Position numbers and translations under genes: made by a program. A stretch of 64,000 bases of DNA from Canna indica (taxonomy: Eukaryota > Streptophyta > Magnoliopsida > Zingiberales > Cannaceae), in contig CP136894.1 of assembly GCA_034359265.1 (NCBI GenBank), positions 27,992,501 through 28,056,500 of the forward strand, given 5' to 3'. Under the pieces are notes generated by a model. The model was given only the letters and a program-made list of their open reading frames with translations, was not told the origin of the DNA and ran no database searches. Of this stretch, positions 54,454 to 64,000 are shown one piece after another; position 1 is the first letter of the stretch, and every line of letters begins with the position of its first letter.

Positions 54454-57049
54454 ATGGAGGGAAATTCTGGTGAAGCGCCTTATGATCCTTCTAAAGATCC
54501 TAAACGAAAACCGAACTCGAACGATATTGGTTGGAGATATAGATATTGGCCGGATTTAAACAAAAGACAATTGATTGCATGTTCACTTTGTGGCAACCAA
54601 TTGAACGAGGGAATCACAAGACTTAAACAACATTTGGCGGGTGGTTATGGAGACATGAAAAAATGTGATAAAACCACAACGCTGATAATGAGAGAAATGC
54701 ATGATGCCCTTGCTTCTAAGAGGAAGACACCATTCAGTTTGGATGATGAACAAGAAGCAGTGGCACGAGTAGACCATTCTACAGCTTCCAACTCCTTGCC
54801 AAGCTCGGGAACAATTTACAAGAAAAAAAAAGAGGCTGCTATTCAGTTTGCAGCAATATCACAAGTGTCACACTCACAATCCACATCACAAACCAAGATT
54901 GGTGGATTGCTACAGAGAACTCTAGAAGAAATTGTGGATGAAAGACACTCCAAAGGTCCTAGCCAACAGACCATTGAAAGGTCTTTGAAGACAAAAGAGG
55001 CTATTGAAAAAGTTAACATGTATGTAGCCAACTTCTTCTATGAGAATGTCATTCCTTTCAATGCGCAAACTCAAGAAGCTATGAGTTGATGGTTGAAGGC
55101 ATAGCACAAATTGGATCGGACTACAAACCACCCACATATCATGAGTTGCGGATTCCTTTATTGAAAAAGGCAAAAGAACAAACAGAAGATTTAAAACGCA
55201 AACATGAAGAGGTTTGGGAAAGAGATGGGTGTACTCTTATGTTAGATGGGTAGACAGACAGAAGAGGGAGACAGTTGATAAATTTTCTTGTAAATAGTCC
55301 GCAAGAGACTATTTTTCTTGGCTCTGTTGATGCTTCAAGTCAGTGTCATGATGCTCAGATGTTGGCTGACTTACTTGAGACCAAGATTGAAGAAATTGAC
55401 CCAAGTAATGTTCAAGTTATCACACATAATGGCGCCAACTATAAGGCAGCGGGGAGATTGTTGGAGCAAAGGTTGCCTACACTGTTTTGGACCCTTTGTG
55501 CCGCACATTGCTTGGACCTTATGTTGGAAGATGTGGGAAAAATGAAAGAATTCAAGCCTACAATCGCAAGAGCAAGATCATTGACCACATTCATTTATAG
55601 ACATGGTCGCCTTCTTGATGCGATGAGGGAGCACACTAACGGACATGATCTTGTTAGACCCGGGGCTACTAGATTTGTGACTGCATTTCTAACATTGTCA
55701 TGTTTGAGGAAATTTAAACAAGAGTTGCAGCGGTTGTTTGTAAGTCAAGATTAGTTTGATTCAAAATTGTGCAAGACCGAAGCGGGAAAGAAAATTTATG
55801 AATTAATCCATGCGGTTAAATTTTGGGAGGCAGTTGAAGATTGCATTAGAGCATCGCAGCCTCTACTTGTGGTTTTGAGGATAGCGAATGGTGATGAAAA
55901 ACCCGCTATGACGGAATTAGCCGCGGCAATGGGTGGAAGCTAAGAGGAGGATCAAACAAGTCTTGGCCCACAAATCCACTTTGTGCAAGAAAATCATTGA
56001 TATCATTGAAAGTCGATGGGAGCGTCAAATGGAAACACCATTATATGGTGCGGCTCTATTTCTCAATCCGGGCAAGTATTTTGACATCGAGAAAAATGAT
56101 GTCGTGTACTCGGGGAAACTACGTGAAGACTTCAATGATGTACTTGAGAAATTAGTGTTGGATGATACAATGCGATCCAAGATACTTCTAGATGCCGATA
56201 TGTATGATGAAGATCGAGGACCTTTTGCATGAGAGATAGTGATTAGAGAGCGCTCAAATAGGATTCCTCGTAAGTATATTGTGTATTATTTTATTTATTA
56301 ATATTTATTGTCTTTACATATTTTTGAATTTTAATATTTTATATTTTTAATATTAGTTGAATGGTGGAAATCCTTCGGTGGATGTACTCCCGAGTTTTCA
56401 AAGTTTGCAAAGCGCATTGTTAGTCTTTGTTGTTCGTCCTCCGGGTGTGAACAAAATTGGAGCACTTTTGAGTTTGTAAGTAATGAAGTATTTTATGCTT
56501 TTTTAGTACTTTCTTAGTAGTTATTACTTATTATTTTTATTTAATTACTTTTCTTTTGTATAGATTCACACCAAGAAAAGAAATAGATTATTGCACCAAA
56601 GATTGAATGATTTGGTGTATGTCCAATACAATCGAAAGATTGCCACGAGATTTCAAAAAGTTCGTGAATGTGACAAAAACTATGATCCACTAGTACTTGA
56701 CGATTTTGATTGGGGGACAAATACGTGGTTCAACAATGATGATGAAGAGGATGATAGAATTCCTTTTGAGCTTGTTGATGAAGCCATTGGTGCTTCAAAT
56801 GCCCTTGAGGGTCGTAATTTTCCAAAGAGGCGTGGAGTTAATGAGCTTGTTACTTATAATCGACGTCATCGTGGTTCTACTTCTACTTCAAGATTGACGG
56901 ATGAAAATTCAAGTGATGAAGGAGAAGAAGAGATATTTCCAAATGATGATGAAGACATTGAAGATGATTTTGGGCTCAAACCAACTACTCCTCCAATGGA
57001 TAATACCCCTAATGAAGACATTGAAGATGATTTTGATAATCTTTTTTAG
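54454..57049 (+). pseudogene. hAT (Ac-like) transposase, nearly complete but disabled
   Basis: Exon 1 (54454-56269) starts MEGNSGEAPYDPSKD and has a BED-type zinc finger (ACSLCGNQLNEGITRLKQHL, then H/C at KKCDK). The DUF659-type catalytic core follows: DGCTLMLDG, FLGSVDAS, VITHNGANYKAAGRLL and LCAAHCLDLMLEDVG (55500). Exon 2 (56357-56475) has EWWKSFGGCTPEFSKFAKRI and CEQNWSTFEF; exon 3 (56564-57049) IHTKKRNRLLHQRL, together the hAT dimerisation domain, and an acidic tail with two DEDIEDDF-like repeats. Lesions: a small deletion frameshift at about 55085, TAG for tryptophan at 55252 and 55752, a frameshift at about 55930 and TGA for tryptophan at 56230. An intact copy would excise and reinsert DNA with 8-bp duplications. 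Confidence 0.9.
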
Positions 57050-57517
57050 ATTGGACTATTGGAGATTTGGTGATTGTGATGACTTTAGCTACTTGATGTT
57101 TATTGTTTATGCTATGTGAATTGGATTTTTGTATATTCTATGTTTGCTATTTTGCTATGTGGGTGGTTTGTATATTCTATATTTGCTACTTTGCTATGTT
57201 TTATGATTCATGACAATTATGTTTGCTACTTTGCTACGTGCAATATCATAAGTAATGAGTCTAATGACTTCCAATGCTATTATATATATATATTAATTTA
57301 TATTTATAATATATATTATATTGTCGATATATCGCGACGTGGACGATATATCGATCGCGAAACGATATATCGATATCAAGGTTCGCTACCGCGAAATTTT
57401 TTTGGTCGCGATAATAAGCTTGAATATAGCTCATACATTCTTGTGACAATTAGACCAATTGTGAAAAATTCTCTTCACTTGATCTTTGAACACAACATAA
57501 TATATTTTCGATACCAT

Positions 57518-57699
57518 TGATAACCTATTAGCAAGAAATATTCACAAAACATATATTTATATTATATAGAAAAACAAACAAAGCTGTGGTTTGAAAAAAA
57601 GGAAGCTATCTTGGTAGCCCTCTCTATCGGTATTTATATACTATTTTTACAAAAAAAGTACATAGAAATAATATATATTTACAACTAGGTGCTTAATCA
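57518..57699 (-). repeat. Probable short copia LTR, 182 bp
   Basis: On the minus strand it begins TGATTAAGCACC after the purine tract and ends AATAGGTTATCA. The bases that follow (ATGGTATCGAAAA) resemble a decayed primer-binding site, which is unexpected after a 3' LTR. Confidence 0.5.
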
Positions 57700-57779
57700 A
57701 TACTCCCCTTCAAGTTGAAGCAATATTATATAAGCCCAACTTGTTACAAATGAAGAATTCTTAGTGTAGCTTCCTAATG

Positions 57780-60060
57780 ATTCTCACAAGGTGACTCAAG
57801 AAAACTGTCTGACACTTAAAGTGGATGAAATATCACCTTGTGTTTGTCAGGTAATTCAACTTGCCTACTAATCTACTGTAAAGACCCGGATCAGCTAAGG
57901 ACTCCTCCTGCCCTGGTAGCAATTTTATATTTGGATCCATGGGAGTGTCCACTGGTCGGACTCCTAGCATGCCGGTCTCCTGTAGTATGTCAAGGACATA
58001 CTTCTTTTGAGAAATGCAAATAGCTTCTCCTGACCGAACTACTTCAATGCCAAGGTAGTATTTTACGTCACCTAGATATTTGGTTTGAAAATGTTGATGC
58101 AAGTGAGATTTTAACTTCTGTATCGTATCTGTATCATCCCTAGTAATAATAATATCGTCCACATAAACAATGAGAATGACTCGTTTCCAGTAGAAGAGGT
58201 CGAAAAGAAGACAGAGTGATCTGAAATACTTCTCACCATACCATTATCCTAAAACTGCAACGGGACGTCCATATGTAGTAGAATGGTGTGAGCAGTCTCA
58301 ACTAGATGGCGATTCTTCCATTCTATAATCCCATTCTGCCGAGGTATATGAGGACATAAAGACTGGTGAAGGAGACCATGCATGGAAAAAAAAAAGGTTG
58401 AAATGCATGTGAAAAGTACTCTCTTGCATTGTCACTTCTTAGCACACGAATAGGAATACCAAATTGACTTTTTATTTCAGCATAAAACATAGTAAATATA
58501 TGAAAGAGTTCAGAGTGATCCTTCATGAGGAATAACCATGTCATACGAGAGTAGTCGTCTATGAAGGTAACAAAGTATCTAAACCTTAATTTGGAGGAAA
58601 CACGACTAGGCCCCTATACATCTGAATGAATAAGAGAGAAAGGTGCTGAAGCACATTTATTGACACTACATGGGAAAGAGGACCGTAATGTTTACCTAGT
58701 TGACAGCATTCACACTTAAACTCGAAATGGAAGAAAGACTAGGACACTTCTTCAGATTCTACAAATGAGGGTGCCCCAACTGATTGTGTATCTGTAGTGG
58801 AGTTGAATCGACCACCAAGGCAGATGAAGATGGTATGGCCAGCTGGTACAACCCCCGAGACTCATGTCCTGTGCCAATCACCTTGCTAGTCCGAGAATCT
58901 TGGATAAAAACTGAATCAGAGGTGAGGTAAATATGACAGAACAATGTAAATCTCAAGTTAGTTTGCTAATACTTGCAAGGTATATAAAGCACATGCTTAA
59001 GTGGTATGGATGGTGTGGATGAAACATCACCAATGCCTTTTACTAATGAAGAGGAATCATCGGAAGGGTGATACTAGGAGATAAGGTAGGAGTAATTAAA
59101 TTGGAGATACTATACAAGTTACCAAACATGATCAGATGCGCCCGAGTCTAGAATCCAAGGGCCTGTTTGGTTAGCGAAACCAAGTCTGTTTTCATGGTTT
59201 CAATTTCACTGAAACCAAAACTGCTTACGAAAACGTGTTTGGTTCAGTGTTTTCGTGAAACTGAATTGAAACCAGAATGAAAACGAAACAAGTTTTCTTA
59301 ATAAAAATGAAAACACCAGAATGTTGTTTTATGTGGTTTCGAGACTGTCGGTTTCGTTATCAAAATGCAGTGACAACTTTGTAATTATAAATATTTTTTT
59401 ATAAAATTAATTAATTTAAAAATAAATCAAACTATATCTAATTTTTAAAAATAAAGATAAAAATCATCATTTTTAACTCAAACTTTTTTCTTAAATTTAT
59501 AAAATAATTAAACCAATTTATATTTAATTGACTCAAACTCAAATTTTAAATAATTCAATTTTTTTAAAGTTGATCTATTTATAATTTAATCAAACCTAAT
59601 TTTAGATCATTGTACTTGTTTTTTTTAAAAATTTTATAATAACTATTAATTAATTTTTATATCTAATTGAACAAAAAAAATCATAAATTACCAATAACTT
59701 AATTAATTAAATCATATAAATATTTTGTAACCATATTAACAAATATTTAATTTTGTAAACTAACTAAACATTTAATTACTACTAAAAATGTTCAAGAAGA
59801 ATTAATATTATTTTTTATAACCAAATAAATATTTACTGGTTTCAACTAGCTAAAACTGATGTTTTTATTAACCAAACGCGTTTTCAGAAAACTGAAAACT
59901 AGAAACCAAAATCAAGTTTTCGAAACCAAGTTTTCAGTTTCACTGAAACCAAACCAGAAAATAATTTTCGCTAACCAAACAGCACCCAAGGATGTGCACC
60001 AGTAGTATATGTCAAACACGCAGTAGAAGTACCTTCAGGAGCTAGAGCAGAGACTAACTG
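57780..60060 (-). pseudogene. Copia protease, integrase and reverse transcriptase pieces
   Basis: From 60060 down: EGTSTACLTYTTGAHP, then, after a MITE, PWILDSGASDHVW with an intact protease DSG motif (59158). A gag-pre-integrase part reads IGTGHESRGLYQLA and LQIHNQLGHPHL (58870-58760). The integrase core has MTWLFLMKDHSE and the second aspartate region RVLRSDNAREYF (58440). The reverse transcriptase has VYVDDIIITRDDTDTI (58165), FQTKYLGDVKYYLGIEV and SQKKYVLDILQETGM, ending near SRLVGKLNYLT (57840). Stops and large gaps break the frame, including loss of most of the polymerase and of RNase H. Confidence 0.85.
59161..59985. mobile_element. MITE inserted in copia protease, about 825 bp
   Basis: Ends GCCTGTTTGGTTAGCGAAA and TTTTCGCTAACCAAACAGCAC are inverted repeats, with more GTTTCA/TGAAAC inverted copies inside. 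CCAAGG occurs on both sides (59155-59160 and 59986-59991), overlapping the terminal G/C bases, so the exact duplication length is unclear. The copia protease frame resumes on the other side. Confidence 0.8.
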
Positions 60061-60085
60061 CTTTGATTGAGAGCTTTGTGCAAAC

Positions 60086-60383
60086 CAGGGGCGAAGCCAG
60101 GAAATTATCTAGGGGGCAAAATATAAAACGAAAATAAACGCATATATACTCTTTTTCATTTTGGGCAAAATAAAAAATTTTCAGGGGGACAATTTATTTA
60201 ATTTCTCTAAAACCGCACATCACGGGGGCAATTACATGGCAAAAGAATGTTTTATAATAATTTTTAGGAGGGCAAATATAGTAATATACTAATATATATA
60301 ATATATAGTAGTATATATATATGTCTAGGGGGACCAATGTCGGAGGGCAATTGCCCCCGTGCCAATACATTGTCTCCGTCCTT
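60086..60383. mobile_element. MITE, 298 bp
   Basis: The left end CAGGGGCGAAGCCAGG and the right end GTCTCCGTCCTT are imperfect inverted repeats. Flanks GTGCAAAC (60078-60085) and AGGCAAAC (60384-60391) suggest an 8-bp duplication. Contains repeated AGGGGGCA/TGCCCCC motifs. Non-coding. Confidence 0.7.
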
Positions 60384-60391
60384 AGGCAAAC

Positions 60392-61739
60392 TGATACTTA
60401 AAAGTTTAGTATCCATCTTTTTTTTAAATTTAGTTGACATATTTGTTTACATAATTTTCAGACCTAGGATGCTTCTGTTTGATTGCAAAAAAATGCTTTA
60501 GTAATAGTGTTAGCATGTCGACTAGTGGCCTACTCTTTAATATGGTACTGTCAACCTTTGGTGCAAGAAATCTATTCCCATTCATGTATCCATCATCTAC
60601 AAGATAATAGGTACCTACAAAGATAATTATAGGCTCGTTAAATAATAATATACAATACGTAATATTGAAGAAAAATTAAGTACATTACACAACACTAAAA
60701 TCACAAGCTAACCCTTCCTAGTTTGCTAATACAAAGTCAAATTTCAATTTTAGTGTACATACTCGTAACACATTTGTTGCAAGAATTGCTTTCCTTGTTC
60801 GGTATCTAGGCCTATTAGTTGCAGGTGGTGTGACCGATATACATACTATCTTATGCTCTAAACAATCCTATATAAATACAAAGATTTGATAATGCTTATA
60901 ATTCATATCAAAAAATGAAAATCGTCATTATATTAATTGTGTACTAAATACCTCGAATCACTTTCATCTCTCGTCGGAGCAATCTTGTGTGGTTTTGTAA
61001 GTAAGACATCCTGCAACCTTAGGATCACATTTAGCAACCTTAGGATCATATTTAGCACTGAGTAATAATACCTATTAATGAACATAGCTCAAATTGACCT
61101 ATTTTTGATGTGATGACTGATGAGCAAGTATGTTTACAAAAATATCTAACTTTTTCCTCCACTGTCACCCGCCTATCACCCATTAATCAACTCCGTACTG
61201 TCATAAGCTCACAAAGTTTTGCAAAGGCATTTCTAGACATTTTTAATTCCTAAATAGAACTTGTAATTATAGAATCTAAATCCTCACTATGAGTAAGTAG
61301 TTCTTACCAAAGTTGTTTCATCTAAAACCATGGTGTAAATATTGTACTATATCGGGAGGTATAACCTCCATACCAGGCATACTGGGTGGGGTACATGCCC
61401 AATGGCAATTTTCCAGCCGTTGGGCATTTTTGTACGACTCCTTGAGTTGTTGGGACCAATTTTTTTATGATTTTAGCAGGCTATATAAAGCCTCCAAACC
61501 CTCTCATTTAGCCGTCACTCTCTCTAGCTTGATCTTGATCCGAGGGCTTTTCCATTTCAAGCATCGAAGCAATCACATATCCATAATGCTTGGAACAAGA
61601 ACAAGAAGTGAGTTGGAGACAACAATTTTTAAATAGTTTCACTTCATTCACATTTCACCAAACACAACCATTAATTCGTACTATCAAACTATGGTGTTGG
61701 TTATTAAAAAGTCGGCCCAGTTATTTCCCCTTTAACTCC
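60392..61739. other. Unassigned sequence; possible promoter near 61482
   Basis: 60700-60870 on the minus strand gives a basic stretch (NRPRYRTRKAILATN) that I cannot assign. From about 61330 the sequence resembles parts of the CATGGTTTAAAA MITE family. TATATAAA at 61482-61489 lies upstream of the hAT-like pseudogene and could have been its TATA box; this is weak. Confidence 0.3.
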
Positions 61740-63720
61740 TTATGAAGTTCTATATCCATATCTTGATGCTAAGGTTGACGACATTCGACAACGGATCAAG
61801 AGTTTCAAGAGGTAGTGAGAGCAATATGGTTGCACGTTAATATGCGATAATTGGACTAGGCCAACCTCAATAACCATAAAACATCCTAGTATGTTGCAAT
61901 GAAGGTATCACATATCCGTGGATGCCTCAAATCACTATCCTGATGCAATCTACATCTAAAAGTTGATGAAAGATGATATCAAGAAGATTGGTCCTAAGAC
62001 ATTCAAGTCATCACATATAACAATGCAAACTTTAAAAGGGCCTATGGGCTAATTGAAGATGAATATTCTCACATTTTTTGAACTCCATGTGCAGTGTTTG
62101 TTTAGATTTGTTGATGAAGGATATCAGTGCCAATGGTGAAGTTGATAGTAAAAAAAGATTAAAAGATCACTGGATTTATTTACTATCACACATTGGTCCA
62201 TACTCTTAGGAGGAAGTTTACCGATGGCAAGATATGAGATTTTTAATGAAAATGACTGAAAGAAGATTTGGTTAATTATAATTTGTATCTATGAGGGATT
62301 CTTCGAGCAAGAGCGACTACATTTGCAACAAACTTCGTTGCATTTCTCTCCAGCAACAAAAGATTGGTTTAAGGACATTGTTTATAAGCCCATAATGGTC
62401 TTTGTCTAGATATGCAACAAGATCCAATGGGAAAGAGACCGATAAGTATGTGCTTAATCAACAATTTTGGGATTACGTCGCTGTAGAACCATTGTATGTG
62501 GTTCTACGAATGGTAGACATGAAAGCCAAAAATGGGTTTTGTCTACCACTACTTTCACTAGGCAAAAGAAGAAAACAAGGTCTTGAAGGTCTAAAATAAA
62601 TATGAGCCCTTCATTGATATCATCACAAAGAGATGAGAGATGAGAGATGAGAGATGAGATACTCAAATGGATTAAGACATACACCACGATAGTAATAATT
62701 TGTTAAGTTATTTACTTATTTGTTCATTTATTTTTAAATTATTTAATCATTATCATAGAATTATATATTTTCTTCTAGGTTTATTATTTATATTCAGTAT
62801 ACCAATATCGTTACGTAATTAGTACCACAGACGAGACACTATTATATGTTCTTTGTAAGGTTATCGTGCGTATGTTGGCAAAGGCAAAAGCTTTGAAAGC
62901 CATTTGGAAACAAGAAATTTTTGAGATGCATACGAAAGCTTTAACGATTTGTTCGCAATTGATTGCCGATATACTATCGATCCAAGTATATAAACTAATT
63001 TTTTATTTCTTTTTAGGTTATTAATTAGTTCAAAATATTATTTAATTTTTATATGTGCAGTTGAATGGTGGTTGTAATTTAGCTCCCACAATCCAAAACT
63101 TCGGTGGATTGTCGTCCCAAACTATTTCATCAAGTGGATGCAATAGGAATTGGTCTACCTTTTTGCTCATACATATGAAGCCCCATAACCATCTATCATA
63201 TGCCCGCTAGAGAAGTTGGTGTATGTCCACTACAATTTCCGGCTTTGAATGCAGATTTTCAAATCGAAGGCAAGGTAGAAAATTTGGAGATACATCCGTT
63301 TGTTGTTGATTTCACCCAAAGCGATGACAACCTGGTGATGAATTGGTGGAGCACCATGAAAAATGATCAACCACTTTTTGACAAAGAAGGTGATCCACCT
63401 CAACCTTCAAGATCAATTGAGTCACAGGACCAAGAAGGTATGCAAGAAGATGCGGAGAGTCAAAGATTTGAGAGGAAAATGAGCCTTATTCCCTCATAGC
63501 AGGCGTGTTTTGAGTTGAGAGTCCAATTTGACTCCTCGGCATCCCAAACTCAATCCCAATCGCAACCAAGCACGAAGAAGTCTGCACCATCACCATCAAA
63601 GATTGTAGAAGCAAAAGGGAAAAGACCAGTAGCAATAGATCCTTTTGATGCAATTGAAGAAAAAGAAGCGGCCTCGTCTATAGGAGCAATAAAATAGAAG
63701 ATGGCTGAGATGACGACGAT
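61740..63720 (+). pseudogene. Second hAT transposase, strongly decayed
   Basis: The plus strand reads LTPYEVLYPYLDAKVDDI, YGCTLICDNWTRPTSITI (61840; the DUF659 start of hAT transposases), HISVDASNHYPDAIYI, KKIGPKTFKSSHIT, then remnants of the C-A-A-H-C motif region (HVQCLF at about 62090). After a long unclear stretch, SSGCNRNWSTFLLIH (63130) and KLVYVHYNFRL (63215) mark the dimerisation domain. The C-terminal tail (63220-63720) lies in several frames. A poorly matching intron at about 62980-63060 (ending GTGCAG) fits the exon layout of the first hAT gene, which it resembles. Stops occur throughout. Confidence 0.8.
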
Positions 63721-64000
63721 GGAGGTGATCCCTCTAGTGGAGAAGAAACTGGAGTTCCATCAACACTAGCACCTCGAGATCTTTGGATGAATGAACTATG
63801 CTTTGATATTTGCACGCAAGATAAAGACCATGACGACTAGAGGAGTAGGACGACCATAGTGTATGAGAAGAGGGTAAAAGAGGAACAAATTTGAAGTACC
63901 AAAGACATTGTAGGACTATCGTCATCACATGATGAGTAGCTTGCACAAATTCGAAGTAACAAATTTGTAGTCCGATAATTCCACTAGCGCCACCTCCTAC
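63721..64000. other. Unassigned sequence at window end
   Basis: Possibly the tail of the hAT remnant. Nothing specific seen. Confidence 0.3.

Larger units (their letters stand above)
53480..57310 (+). mobile_element. Ac-like hAT transposon (termini approximate)
   Basis: A transposase pseudogene (54454-57049) is flanked on the left by a palindrome-rich region (53485-53640, with CTCGTCGGGATCTCGTCC and its inverted copy) and on the right by GATATATCG/CGATATATCG repeats (57320-57385). The likely left end is CAGGGTTATCATC at 53486. A matching right end and 8-bp duplication could not be fixed, so the limits are uncertain. Confidence 0.6.
57518..60077 (-). mobile_element. Copia remnant (Tork/RE-like), minus strand
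   Basis: A decayed pol runs from about 60060 to 57780, followed by a purine tract (AAGGGGAGTAT) and a short LTR. Two MITEs (59161-59985 and 60086-60383) are inserted in or beside it. Gag and the 5' LTR are not seen. It is a different family from the Sirevirus-like copies. Confidence 0.7.

Noticed and set aside
56697..57119. Methionine/leucine-rich frames opposite the acidic tail of the hAT protein
   Set aside because: Frame shadows of exon 3 (56564-57049), which carries the known domain end.

Overview
The window is a piece of a plant (angiosperm) nuclear chromosome. It has Sirevirus-like copia, chromovirus-type gypsy, L1-type LINE, CACTA, Mutator-type, hAT, Helitron, TRIM and SINE-like sequences, and one intron-containing gene whose closest remembered relatives are plant S28 serine carboxypeptidases (EDA2-like). 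The GC-rich codon use of a captured receptor-kinase fragment hints at a monocot, but this is only an inference. No intact transposable-element gene was found; all coding parts carry stops, frameshifts or deletions.

Layout. 1-6556: LINE 3' half (minus strand), the 3' end of a copia element (minus), then a truncated CACTA element (minus) that itself contains a palindromic Mutator-type MITE with a 9-bp target duplication. 7006-7670: hAT-type MITE. 8840-14841: plus-strand L1-type LINE, split by a gene-capturing CACTA element (10650-12680) that carries part of a CrRLK1L receptor kinase. 14842-21330: Sirevirus-like copia, truncated inside both LTRs. 21331-28916: minus-strand gypsy chromovirus, also truncated in both LTRs. 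29007-31830: Helitron-type PIF1 helicase pseudogene (minus) split by a solo LTR, next to a MITE; possible further Helitron exons lie at 37084-37660. 34087-36799: 3' end of a second, plus-strand gypsy element. 36800-41400: AT-rich and gene-poor, with one near-perfect 46-bp-arm hairpin.

42564-49445: the one recognisable host gene, four exons coding 212 residues of an S28 peptidase including the nucleophile serine. Its third intron (5.3 kb) holds a copia remnant, two related GC-rich MITEs and a SINE. The exons for the rest of the protein, including the catalytic Asp and His, are not visible downstream, so the gene is either truncated or runs beyond the window through very long introns.

49535-64000: an RTE-type LINE scrap, a tandem TRIM (three LTRs, two internal regions, perfect 5-bp target duplication) with a solo copia LTR inside its first LTR, an Ac-like hAT element with a nearly complete transposase pseudogene and a striking GAACAG repeat array in its 5' leader, a minus-strand copia remnant carrying two MITEs, and a second, strongly decayed hAT transposase. 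Several premature stops fit G-to-A or C-to-T change, as expected for old methylated transposon DNA.
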